DNA of 21,098 nt from contig JAJYOT010000032.1 in NCBI GenBank assembly GCA_021796015.1, positions 1 to 21,098 on the forward strand. The letters are read 5' to 3'. Source of the stretch: a bacterium. GTDB lineage: Bacteria > Elusimicrobiota > Elusimicrobia > UBA1565 > UBA9628. Below are positions 12,667-19,995 of this stretch, piece after piece. The notes below the pieces were generated by a model. It was not told the DNA's origin, ran no database searches, and saw only the letters and a list, made by a program, of their open reading frames with translations. Position numbers and translations under genes: made by a program. How positions within the stretch are numbered: the first letter of the stretch is position 1; each line of letters starts with the position of its first letter.

Positions 12667-14678
12667 GACGCCTCTTCGGCCTTTTCTTTTCGCTGGCCTT
12701 AAGTTTTCTTTTTATCTTTCTTTATCGGCCAGCCATATTTGAACTCCAAGCCAACGATGTCTTTAATAATCTGGAAAACTCTTGGCAGGATTTTCTTTTT
12801 CGCGTCAATAGAAATCACCTAAAGCACGGAGACCCTCGCATCATCATCGCGGCCATTGATGATCCCACCCTTCATCAATACGGATACCCGCTTCCTAGAA
12901 TAGTTTATGCGAAGCTCTTAGATCGTCTTCACGAGTTAAAAGTCAAGACCGTGGCCTTCGACGTCCTTTTCGCGGACCCCCGAAAAGGAGATTCTGATTT
13001 AGCGCGCGCTCTAGGGAAATTTAATAAAAGCGTTCTCGCCTATGCTTATGATCAAAACAGTTCCGAACATTTCGTTTTGCCCACGCGCCCGCTCTATCAA
13101 GCCGCAAAAAGACTTGGGTATGTCAATGTGGGAAATTGCATAGATCCTGATGGGCATATCCGAGAATTCCAAATTTTTCAGTCTTCTTTTAAAAACCCAA
13201 AAACAAATTCGATGGGAGAAGCTCTCTCGGTTCCGACGCTCGCCTATTTTACAGGGCAACTCTTTGAAAAGACCACCGGCCTCGGCCCAACCGACGCGCA
13301 TTTCTACATTAATTTTAGGCCGCCTACTTATGCCAACGATCAAGACGTGCTGTTCTCTTATCCCGTTTTTTCCATCGCCAAGATTTTAAGCAAAAACCTT
13401 CCGCAAAAAGAGAAAGATGCTTTAAAAGGAGCCTTAGTTCTTGTCGGCTCAACCGCCCTTTCCGCTTTCGATCATTATCCCTCGCCCTTTAGCGATGCCA
13501 GTCCCGGAGTCGAATATCACGCTAACATTCTGGACAATCTTCTTCATCGCAACTGGATGCGCCCCTTTTCGCCTTTTTATCAGATATTCATCATACTTTT
13601 GTTTATCTGGCTTCCCTTTTTTCTGAGACGCGCGCCGACGCAGTGGGAAACGTTTTCGGTTTTTGGGGTTTTCTTGGCCTGGCTTTGTTTTTGCGAATGG
13701 CAATTTTTGAAAGGAGTTCGCGTGGAATTCGTCCTACCCTCTGCCGCTCTTTTGACGTCTTTTGTCGGCGAAACTATCCATCAAGCCTTGACCGAGGGGC
13801 GGGAGAAAAAATTCATCAAGAACTTATTTACTCAATTTGTCTCTCCCGAAGTGGTTGAGGACCTCGCCAAAAACCCTGACAAAATTAAACTGGGGGGAGA
13901 AAAAAAAGACATGACGGTTCTTTTTTTGGACATCGCCCATTTTACCAGCATCTCAGAAAAAATGTCGCCGGAAGAACTCATCAAGTTTCTCAATCTCTAT
14001 CTCTCGCGTTTGAGCCAAGTCATTTACGATTACGGCGGGGTCGTTGATAAATATATTGGAGACTCCATCATGGCTTTTTGGAACGCTCCATTAGAAGTAA
14101 AATCCCATCGCATGAAGGCCTGCCTTGCGGCGTTATCCCTTCAAGACGCCGTTTTAGAACTCAACAAAAATCTGCCTTCAAGCATCCCACATCCACCTCA
14201 AGTGAGAATTGGAATCAATTCCGGCATTGTCACCGTGGGCCTTACTGGAAGCGAACATAAACTTCAATATACCGTGATCGGAGATGAAGTTAATTTAGCC
14301 TCTCGCCTTGAAGGGGCCAATAAGTTTTTTAAATCGCAGACCATGATCAGCGAAGCCGTTTACGCCGAAGCCAAAGCGGAAATAGAGGCTCGGGAAATCG
14401 GGATTATCCGCGTTCTTGGGAAAGAAACCCCCATCAAGACTTATCAGATTCTGGCTCGAAAAGGAGCGCTTTCCCGCTCCTGGAAAACAGCCCTTCCGAT
14501 TTACAATCAAGCGCTTCAAGACGTACGAAACAAGGAATACGTCAATGCCATCCATCTTTTTGAAACTTTCCTTAAAATTATTCCCAATGACGGAACCGCC
14601 TCATTTTATCTCTCCGCTTGTAAAAAAGCCCAAGAGAGCACTCCATGGGATGGAATTATTCATCTGACCTCTAAATAA
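12663..14678 (+). CDS. CHASE2-domain membrane adenylate cyclase (class III)
   Basis: 671 residues. An N-terminal membrane helix (residues ~3-20) leads to an extracytoplasmic CHASE2 sensor (~30-290; DPRIIIAAIDDPTLHQYGYPL, KTVAFDVLFADP, ALVLVGSTA). About three membrane helices follow (~300-375), then a cyclase domain (~415-600). Metal-binding Asp423 (LFLDIAHF) and Asp467 (KYIGDSIMAFW), substrate-selecting Lys463 and Asp541 (VIGDEVNLASRLE), and transition-state Asn544 and Arg548 are all present, pointing to an active ATP-specific cyclase making cAMP. A C-terminal ~60-residue TPR-like segment (YVNAIHLFETFLKIIPND) ends the protein. It overlaps the HEAT-repeat gene, so it probably belongs to the motor operon and links an envelope signal to cAMP (inference). 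Confidence 0.92.
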   Translation: MRRLFGLFFSLALSFLFIFLYRPAIFELQANDVFNNLENSWQDFLFRVNRNHLKHGDPRIIIAAIDDPTLHQYGYPLPRIVYAKLLDRLHELKVKTVAFDVLFADPRKGDSDLARALGKFNKSVLAYAYDQNSSEHFVLPTRPLYQAAKRLGYVNVGNCIDPDGHIREFQIFQSSFKNPKTNSMGEALSVPTLAYFTGQLFEKTTGLGPTDAHFYINFRPPTYANDQDVLFSYPVFSIAKILSKNLPQKEKDALKGALVLVGSTALSAFDHYPSPFSDASPGVEYHANILDNLLHRNWMRPFSPFYQIFIILLFIWLPFFLRRAPTQWETFSVFGVFLAWLCFCEWQFLKGVRVEFVLPSAALLTSFVGETIHQALTEGREKKFIKNLFTQFVSPEVVEDLAKNPDKIKLGGEKKDMTVLFLDIAHFTSISEKMSPEELIKFLNLYLSRLSQVIYDYGGVVDKYIGDSIMAFWNAPLEVKSHRMKACLAALSLQDAVLELNKNLPSSIPHPPQVRIGINSGIVTVGLTGSEHKLQYTVIGDEVNLASRLEGANKFFKSQTMISEAVYAEAKAEIEAREIGIIRVLGKETPIKTYQILARKGALSRSWKTALPIYNQALQDVRNKEYVNAIHLFETFLKIIPNDGTASFYLSACKKAQESTPWDGIIHLTSK

Positions 14679-14685
14679 ACCCTGC

Positions 14686-15399
14686 ATGATTATATTCTGG
14701 CGCTTATTATTCGGGCATTTACTGGCGGATTTTACGCTCCAAACCAACGCCGTCAATCGTTGGAAAAGAAAAAATATTTTTGGGATGTTGTTTCATTGCG
14801 CCATGCACCCCGTTCTCTATGCGCTTTTGACCTATCCCTATCTCTCCCGTCCTTGGATTGAATGGAAAAGTTTTAGTTTGAATGGATGGGCCTGCATCCT
14901 CATCCTCTTCTTAGTTCATTGGATTGAGGATGAATGGCGGGTTTTTACTATTTTTAAATACCATACGCCCGACAATACGCTTTACTTTCTTTGGGATCAA
15001 GTCATTCACATCGCGCTTATTTTTGCGGTAGCGCCTCTTTTGGCCTTTTCCAACCCTTCCCAAGGGCTTATCCCCGAGAAATGGCCCGTCTTGGGATGCC
15101 TTTTTGTCCTCGCAACCCATTTCAGCGCCATTCTGATTTATTTTATCGAGCAAGACATTTTTGGCAAGCCTTTTCCAGGAACTTTCAAGAAATACGCGCT
15201 CATGGCTGAACGCCTGGGACTGGCCCTCTGTTTTCTCGCGCCCATTCATTTATGCTCCGTTTTAGTCTTGGCGTGGATTGGAATCATGACTTCACTCCGG
15301 TTTAAGAAACAAAATGAGTTTTCCTGGACCAGCTTCTTCATTGGTGCTCCTCTCGCCGGGCTTTGCGGTTTTCTCTCCAGAATCTTGTATTATCAATAG
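14686..15399 (+). CDS. DUF3307-family integral membrane protein
   Basis: 237 residues with about six hydrophobic segments. The N-terminus RLLFGHLLADFTLQTNAVNRWK carries the GHLLADFxLQ signature of DUF3307 proteins, whose function is not established. Conserved-looking polar residues inside hydrophobic stretches (His, Asp and Glu in HCAMHPVLYALL and LVHWIEDEWRVF, DQVIHIALI) resemble those of membrane enzymes or transporters, but I cannot assign a reaction. It starts 7 nt after the cyclase gene on the same strand and is probably cotranscribed; the REP cluster begins right after its stop. Confidence 0.75.
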   Translation: MIIFWRLLFGHLLADFTLQTNAVNRWKRKNIFGMLFHCAMHPVLYALLTYPYLSRPWIEWKSFSLNGWACILILFLVHWIEDEWRVFTIFKYHTPDNTLYFLWDQVIHIALIFAVAPLLAFSNPSQGLIPEKWPVLGCLFVLATHFSAILIYFIEQDIFGKPFPGTFKKYALMAERLGLALCFLAPIHLCSVLVLAWIGIMTSLRFKKQNEFSWTSFFIGAPLAGLCGFLSRILYYQ

Positions 15400-15401
15400 A
15401 T

Positions 15402-15414
15402 AGGGACTGTGCCT
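15402..15414. repeat. REP palindrome copy 9 (diverged)
   Basis: AGGGACTGTGCCT, one substitution from consensus in the right arm, 2 nt after the stop of the DUF3307 gene. First of three copies in a 104-nt gap. Confidence 0.65.
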
Positions 15415-15427
15415 CTTCTTCATAATT

Positions 15428-15456
15428 CTTAAGGGCGGCACTGTCCCGACCTTAAG
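15428..15456. repeat. REP-like copy 10 inside a CTTAAGG...CCTTAAG inverted repeat
   Basis: GGCACTGTCCC (15437-15447) differs from the core at one base and is framed by a perfect 7-bp inverted repeat, 15428-15434 and 15450-15456. This hairpin could serve as a terminator for the upstream operon, though no T-run follows. Confidence 0.55.
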
Positions 15457-15465
15457 GTTCTAAGG

Positions 15466-15484
15466 AAAGGGACAGTCCCTAATT
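15466..15484. repeat. REP palindrome copy 11
   Basis: AAAGGGACAGTCCCTAATT, core intact at 15469-15479, ending 6 nt before the AGGAGG of the thiolase gene. Confidence 0.8.
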
Positions 15485-15503
15485 ATTTAAAGGAGGCATT
15501 TGT

Positions 15504-16649
15504 ATGGAAGAAGTTTTCATTCTCTCGGCCGCAAGAACGCCAATTGGTTCTCTTAACGGTTCTCTTGCCGCCTACAGCGCGCCGCAATTAGGCGGGAAAA
15601 TTTTAGCCGAGGCCGTCAAAAGAGCCGGAATTTCCCCTGAAGCTCTAAGCGAAGTCATCATGGGAAATGTGTTGTCCGGAGGAGTGGGTCAAGCGCCAGC
15701 CAGGCAAGCAATGATGGCGGCCCAATTTCCCATCTCGGTTGGAGCGACTACGGTCAATAAAGTTTGCGGTTCGGGCCTTAAGGCAGTCATGATGGCTTCT
15801 CAATCCATCGCCCTGGGCGAAGAAGACTACGCTGCGGCGGGGGGAATGGAATCCATGTCCCAATCTCCGTTCATGCTTGAAAAAGCTAGAGGCGGTTATC
15901 GCTATGGAAACGGAGTTTTGATTGATTCTATTTTAAAAGACGGTCTCATTGATCCCTATTCCAATTGGCATATGGGAGAATGCGGAGAGTTATGCGCGGA
16001 AACCCACGCCATCAGCCGTGAGATGCAGGACGCCCACGCCGCTGAAAGTTACGCAAGGGCTCTTAAAGCCCAGCAAAGCGGCGCTTTTACGGAGGAAATT
16101 TTCGCCATTGACGGAATCGCCTTGGATGAAGAACCAGGGCGAGGAAAACCGGAAAAAATCGCGCGTCTTAAACCCGCCTTTAAATCCGGTGGCACCATTA
16201 CCGCGGCCAACGCTTCAAAACTCAATGACGGCGCCGCAGCTTTGGTTTTATCGAGCGCGAAAGGGGCCGCCGGAAAAAAACCCTTGGCCCGCATCGCGGG
16301 ATGGACCACTTTTTCCCAAGAGCCTAAATGGTTTACCACCGCCCCCGCCGGAGCGATTGAAAAACTCCTTAAGAAAACGGGCTGGGCAAAAGAATCTGTC
16401 GATATTTTCGAAGTCAACGAAGCCTTTAGCGTAGTGGCTTTAGCCGTTCAGAAACTGGTAGGTCTTAATCCGGAAAAAATCAATGTCAACGGCGGAGCTG
16501 TCGCTTTAGGACATCCCTTGGGGGCCAGCGGAGCGCGAATTTTGGTCACCCTCTTACACGCTCTCAAAGCGCGGCAAGGAAAACGCGGCATTGCGGCCAT
16601 TTGTCTGGGAGGGGGAGAATCCGTTGCCGTCGCCATTGAAAGAATTTAA
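15504..16649 (+). CDS. Thiolase (acetyl-CoA C-acetyltransferase type)
   Basis: 381 residues, slightly shorter than the usual ~392. The catalytic set is complete: nucleophile Cys88 (VNKVCGSGLKAV), NEAF motif, His337 in GHPLGASG, and Cys367 in CLGGGES. TITAANASKLNDGAAA is also characteristic. It condenses or cleaves acetoacetyl-CoA/acetyl-CoA or longer 3-ketoacyl-CoA, in the cytoplasm; substrate range cannot be read from sequence. The start ATG 15504 has an ideal AGGAGG at 15491-15496, one of the few clear ribosome sites here. Three REP copies lie in the gap upstream. Its 3' end overlaps the histidine ammonia-lyase gene, so the two are likely translated together; together with the downstream enzymes this suggests carbon catabolism to acetyl-CoA. 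Confidence 0.94.
   Translation: MEEVFILSAARTPIGSLNGSLAAYSAPQLGGKILAEAVKRAGISPEALSEVIMGNVLSGGVGQAPARQAMMAAQFPISVGATTVNKVCGSGLKAVMMASQSIALGEEDYAAAGGMESMSQSPFMLEKARGGYRYGNGVLIDSILKDGLIDPYSNWHMGECGELCAETHAISREMQDAHAAESYARALKAQQSGAFTEEIFAIDGIALDEEPGRGKPEKIARLKPAFKSGGTITAANASKLNDGAAALVLSSAKGAAGKKPLARIAGWTTFSQEPKWFTTAPAGAIEKLLKKTGWAKESVDIFEVNEAFSVVALAVQKLVGLNPEKINVNGGAVALGHPLGASGARILVTLLHALKARQGKRGIAAICLGGGESVAVAIERI
16607..16617 (+). promoter_or_regulatory. Ribosome binding site inside the thiolase gene, for hutH
   Basis: GGGAGGGGGAG ends 6 nt before TTG 16624. The same bases encode the invariant LGGGE turn after the thiolase catalytic Cys, so one purine run appears to serve two jobs. Confidence 0.55.
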
Positions 16650-18126
16650 GCTCCCCAAAAAACTTTCTCTTTTTGATTTGAGGCTATTGGACGGCTCCGC
16701 TCGGGCCGTCTTAGACTCTTTGAGCGTAAACAAAATCAAAAGATCGCGCGCGATAGTCGAAAAGATTGCAGCCGGTCAAAAACCGGTCTACGGAATTAAT
16801 ACCGGTTTTGGGAGTCTCGCCTCTCAGAAAATCCCCAAAGAAAACCTACTCGAACTTCAAAAAAATCTCGTTCTCAGCCATGCCTGCGGGGTGGGGGAAA
16901 TTTTAAGCGAAAAAGAAGCTCGGGCCATTTTGTTTTTACGGCTTAATGAACTTTCCCGGGGTTACTCAGGGGTCAGAATGAATCTTGTCGAACACATGAT
17001 TCGGATTTTTAATTCCCCGGCTTCTCCGTTGATTCCTTCTCAAGGCTCTGTTGGCGCCAGCGGAGATTTGGCGCCGCAAGCGCACATGGCGCTTCTTCTT
17101 TTGGGAGAGGGAAAGGCTTTTTTAAATGGAAAGCTTATGCCAAGCCGAAAAATTTTGCGCACGATTGGTCTTTCTCCCATTCAGCTGGAAGCGAAAGAAG
17201 GTCTTTCGCTCATTAATGGAACGCAAGCCATGCAAGCGGTTGGAGGGCTGGCCTTATCCTTGGCCTATCGAGTTTTTGAGACAGCCCAAAAAACGGCGGC
17301 CCTCAGCCTTGAAGCCTTAACGGGAAGCCCGGTTCCCTTTGAAGATAGAATTCAAAGACTTAAACCCCATCCGGGCCAAATCGAGACCGGGCGAACGCTG
17401 ACCCAAATTCTTAAAGACAGCCCCTTAAGAGAATCTCATCGCGCCAATGATCCGCGTGTTCAAGACCCTTATAGCCTTCGTTGTCTTCCGCAGGTTCACG
17501 GCGCGGTTTTAGACGCGCTTGAATTCGCCAGAAAAACCGTCGAGCGCGAAATGGCGAGCGTGACGGACAACCCCCTGGTTTTTCCCGATGGAGAAATTAT
17601 CTCAGCCGGCAATTTTCATGGTCAAGCTTTAAGCCTTGCCTTTGACTTTGCCAGTTTGGCGCTGACTTCGCTTGGAAACATGTCCGAGCGAAGAATCTTT
17701 CAACTCATTTTAGGTCAGGCCCCGCGTTTAAAACCCTTCTTAGCTCAAAGACCTGGACTTGAGTCCGGTTGGATGATCGCCCAAGTCGCGGCGGCGGCCT
17801 TGGCTTCCGAAAATAAGACTCTCGCTCATCCCTCTTCTTCAGACTCCATTCCCACTTCAGCCAATCAGGAAGATTTTGTCAGCATGGGGATGAACGCGGC
17901 TCTTAAACTTAAGCGCGTCGTTCAAAACGTTTCCCGCATTGTCGCCATTGAAATGCTCTGCGCGGCCTGCGCCGTTGAGTCTCACAAGCCCCTCAAGCCC
18001 GGAAAAGGAGTTCGCGATTTACTCAAGCGGCTCAACGCTCAATTAGACACCATGCCCAAAGAGCGCTCTTTATCCCCTGAAATCGAAAAAGCCCATCTTT
18101 TAATTTTAGATGGATATTTTGATTGA
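16624..18126 (+). CDS. hutH: Histidine ammonia-lyase
   Basis: 500 residues with TTG start, close to the family length of ~510. The MIO prosthetic-group triad Ala145-Ser146-Gly147 lies in GSVGASGDLAPQAHMALLLLGEG. Catalytic Tyr56 is in YGINTGFG. LVLSHACGVGE carries the His found in true HAL rather than PAL/TAL enzymes, and NQEDFVSMG holds the conserved Glu. The enzyme releases ammonia from L-histidine to give urocanate. No hutU, hutI or hutG is nearby, so the rest of the pathway is elsewhere or the product has another use. No ATG fits the N-terminus; TTG 16624 was chosen for the GGAGGGGGAG just upstream, giving a 26-nt overlap with the thiolase gene. TTG 16636 and TTG 16678 are alternatives. 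Confidence 0.92.
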   Translation: MPSPLKEFKLPKKLSLFDLRLLDGSARAVLDSLSVNKIKRSRAIVEKIAAGQKPVYGINTGFGSLASQKIPKENLLELQKNLVLSHACGVGEILSEKEARAILFLRLNELSRGYSGVRMNLVEHMIRIFNSPASPLIPSQGSVGASGDLAPQAHMALLLLGEGKAFLNGKLMPSRKILRTIGLSPIQLEAKEGLSLINGTQAMQAVGGLALSLAYRVFETAQKTAALSLEALTGSPVPFEDRIQRLKPHPGQIETGRTLTQILKDSPLRESHRANDPRVQDPYSLRCLPQVHGAVLDALEFARKTVEREMASVTDNPLVFPDGEIISAGNFHGQALSLAFDFASLALTSLGNMSERRIFQLILGQAPRLKPFLAQRPGLESGWMIAQVAAAALASENKTLAHPSSSDSIPTSANQEDFVSMGMNAALKLKRVVQNVSRIVAIEMLCAACAVESHKPLKPGKGVRDLLKRLNAQLDTMPKERSLSPEIEKAHLLILDGYFD

Positions 18127-18151
18127 CAAAGCCCTTAAACTTCTCTAAGAT
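18123..18151 (+). promoter_or_regulatory. Sigma70-type promoter candidate, leaderless, for the MscS-related gene
   Basis: Perfect TTGACA at 18123-18128 (overlapping the hutH stop), 17-nt spacer, TAAGAT at 18146-18151. The coding ATG at 18158 begins 6 nt after the -10 box, where transcription should start, and no Shine-Dalgarno is present. Confidence 0.7.
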
Positions 18152-18157
18152 AAAACC

Positions 18158-18832
18158 ATGAATGCCTATACCAGCTTGATTCTCGATCCATTAAGCGACG
18201 CGCTGACACGTTTTGCGTCGCATCTGCCGCAACTCGCGGCGGCGATTGTGTTATTGATTATTGGGATGTTCGTGGCCAGAGCCTTGCGCACAGTGGTTGA
18301 CAAGCTCTTTGAGCGCGCCCATCTGGATGAATATACCAGCCGAATCGGCCTCAACGAGGTCTTTTCGCATCTGGGCTTTGGAAAATCCCCCACCTACGTG
18401 GCCTCGTTTCTGATCTATTGGTTTGTTTTGTTTATCTTCATTATTTCTGCGGCCAATGCGGTCAATATGACGGTGGTGTCAAGTCTCCTTGAAAAATTCG
18501 CGCTTTTTCTGCCGACCCTTGTGGCCGCGATTCTGATTCTGTTTGGCGGTCTTTTTTTCGCGCGTTTTCTCTCAACTGTCGTCGAGAACGCAGCGAAATC
18601 AAATGGAATTTCAGGAAGCGCGTTTATTGCTGAAATTACCTATACCTTTGTTCTTATTTTCACGGCAATGACCGCCCTCCAACAGTTGGGGTTTAAAATG
18701 GAACTCTTAACGGTCGCAATTGAAATTCTTTTGGCCTCAATAGGCCTGGCAGCGGCAATCGCTTTCGGATTAGGCGGGAAAGACGCGGCAGCAGAATTAA
18801 TCCGCGATTTCGTCAAAAAATCAAAAGGTTAA
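18158..18832 (+). CDS. MscS-related membrane protein (conserved TM-helix type, no beta domain)
   Basis: 224 residues with about five membrane helices: LAAAIVLLIIGMFVARAL, VASFLIYWFVLFIFIISAA, FLPTLVAAILILFGGLFFARFL, EITYTFVLIFTAMTAL and LLTVAIEILLASIGLAAAIAFGLGGKDAAAELI. The last helix resembles the pore-lining MscS helix (small-residue rich, GLAAAIAFGLGGKDAA), but the protein ends right after it and so lacks the cytoplasmic beta domain and vestibule. It fits the conserved TM-helix repeat family (CmpX-like), often annotated as a small mechanosensitive channel. Osmotic or small-solute transport is possible; gating is unproved. Its own promoter gives a leaderless start. It converges on the tRNA gene, with 5 nt between its stop and the tRNA end. 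Confidence 0.82.
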   Translation: MNAYTSLILDPLSDALTRFASHLPQLAAAIVLLIIGMFVARALRTVVDKLFERAHLDEYTSRIGLNEVFSHLGFGKSPTYVASFLIYWFVLFIFIISAANAVNMTVVSSLLEKFALFLPTLVAAILILFGGLFFARFLSTVVENAAKSNGISGSAFIAEITYTFVLIFTAMTALQQLGFKMELLTVAIEILLASIGLAAAIAFGLGGKDAAAELIRDFVKKSKG

Positions 18833-18837
18833 AAAAT

Positions 18838-18909
18838 TGGGCCGTAGAGGATTTGAACCTCTGACATCTGTCGTGTGAGGACAGCGCTCTACCGCTGAGC
18901 TAACGGCCC
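18838..18909 (-). tRNA. tRNA-Val (anticodon CAC)
   Basis: Read on the minus strand the cloverleaf is complete: acceptor GGGCCGT/ACGGCCC (7 bp), D arm GCTC-AGCGGTA-GAGC, anticodon stem CTGTC/GACAG with loop CTCACAC (anticodon CAC, decoding GUG), variable loop ATGTC, T arm AGAGG-TTCAAAT-CCTCT, discriminator A. CCA is not encoded; a run of six T follows directly and may end transcription. Confidence 0.96.
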
Positions 18910-18918
18910 GACTTTTTG

Positions 18919-18924
18919 ATTTTA
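18919..18924 (-). promoter_or_regulatory. Possible -10 element of the tRNA-Val promoter
   Basis: TAAAAT on the minus strand lies 9 nt before the tRNA 5' end. No good -35 hexamer is seen; the expected place is occupied by REP copy 12. Confidence 0.35.
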
Positions 18925-18932
18925 CAAAATAA

Positions 18933-18949
18933 TTAGGGACTGTCCCTAA
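18933..18949. repeat. REP palindrome copy 12, between tRNA-Val and the FAH-family gene
   Basis: TTAGGGAC-T-GTCCCTAA, perfect 8-bp arms. It ends 8 nt before ATG 18958 and also covers the probable -35 region of the divergent tRNA gene. Confidence 0.85.
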
Positions 18950-18957
18950 CTCTGATC

Positions 18958-19995
18958 ATGAAGCTGTTAAGTTTTGAGATTTCAACGCCGCTAGGACCCA
19001 AAGAACGCCTCGGCGTTTTATCCGGCGCTCATGTTATCGACATCAGCCTCGCCACAAGACTTCGATTCGAAGCGGAAGGAAAATCTAATCCTGAAAGACT
19101 TGCCGAGGTCTTTGCTCCGCCGGAAATAATCGCTTTTTTAGATATGGGAAACGAGTCTTTTTCGGCCGCGCGGGAGACCCTCGATTTTTTATCTAAAAAC
19201 TTTCCCCAAAAAACGCCTCTTGGAAGTCGTGGGGAAAAAATTGACTACTTGGAAGAAGAAATTCGCTATCTTCCGCCCATCCCTCACCCTGGAGCTTTGA
19301 GAGATTTCTTCGCCTTTGAGGATCACGCTCTTAAGGCTTCTGAACGCCGGAACGAGCCCTTAAGCGAGGCCTGGTATAACCAACCGATTTATTACAAAGG
19401 AAATCACCGCGAAATTTATGGGCATAAAGCAGTTATCCCCTGGCCCAGTTATACCCGGCGTTTTGATTTTGAACTTGAAATCGCCTGCGTTATTAAAAAA
19501 AAGGGGCGCAATATTCCGGTTGAAAAAGCAGGCGAATATATCGCCGGATATTCAATATTAAATGATTTCTCCGCCCGCGACATTCAAAAAAACGAGATGG
19601 TTTGCCGCATGGGCCCCGCCAAAGGAAAAGATTTCGCGACTGGCCTTGGGCCTTATCTGGCGACGCCCGATGAAATCAAAGACCCAAATAATCTCGCGAT
19701 GTCTGTTTCCATCAACGGCGAAAAATGGAGCGCGGGAAATTCCGGCGGAAGGTACTGGAGTTTTGAGACCATGATTTCTCATATCTCCCAAGAAGAAACA
19801 ATTTATCCCGGAGATATTCTGGGATCAGGAACCTATTACCGCGGTTGCGGACTTGATTTGGACCGCTGGGTTAAGCCGGGAGACTTGATCGAACTTGAAG
19901 TCGAAGGTCTGGGAAAACTCATTAATAAGGTCGGAACATCCAAAGAACAAAGACAGCTTAAATACCCGAGAAAAGCAAATGTCCTTGATCGTTAA
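18958..19995 (+). CDS. Fumarylacetoacetate hydrolase-family enzyme
   Basis: 345 residues. An N-terminal domain (~1-100) precedes the FAH catalytic domain. Likely divalent-metal ligands by family comparison are Asp116 (RDFFAFEDH), Glu172 and Glu174 (FDFELEIACVI) and Asp203 (SILNDFSARDIQ); KGKDFATGLGPYL and GDILGSGTYYRGCGLDL complete the fold signature. FAH proper splits fumarylacetoacetate into fumarate and acetoacetate, the last step of tyrosine/homogentisate breakdown; other family members cleave related acylpyruvates. The overlapping homogentisate-dioxygenase-like gene strongly favours the tyrosine-pathway role. No Shine-Dalgarno precedes the ATG; a REP hairpin ends 8 nt upstream. Acetoacetate from this route could, after activation to its CoA ester, feed the thiolase encoded 2.3 kb upstream (inference). 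Confidence 0.88.
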   Translation: MKLLSFEISTPLGPKERLGVLSGAHVIDISLATRLRFEAEGKSNPERLAEVFAPPEIIAFLDMGNESFSAARETLDFLSKNFPQKTPLGSRGEKIDYLEEEIRYLPPIPHPGALRDFFAFEDHALKASERRNEPLSEAWYNQPIYYKGNHREIYGHKAVIPWPSYTRRFDFELEIACVIKKKGRNIPVEKAGEYIAGYSILNDFSARDIQKNEMVCRMGPAKGKDFATGLGPYLATPDEIKDPNNLAMSVSINGEKWSAGNSGGRYWSFETMISHISQEETIYPGDILGSGTYYRGCGLDLDRWVKPGDLIELEVEGLGKLINKVGTSKEQRQLKYPRKANVLDR

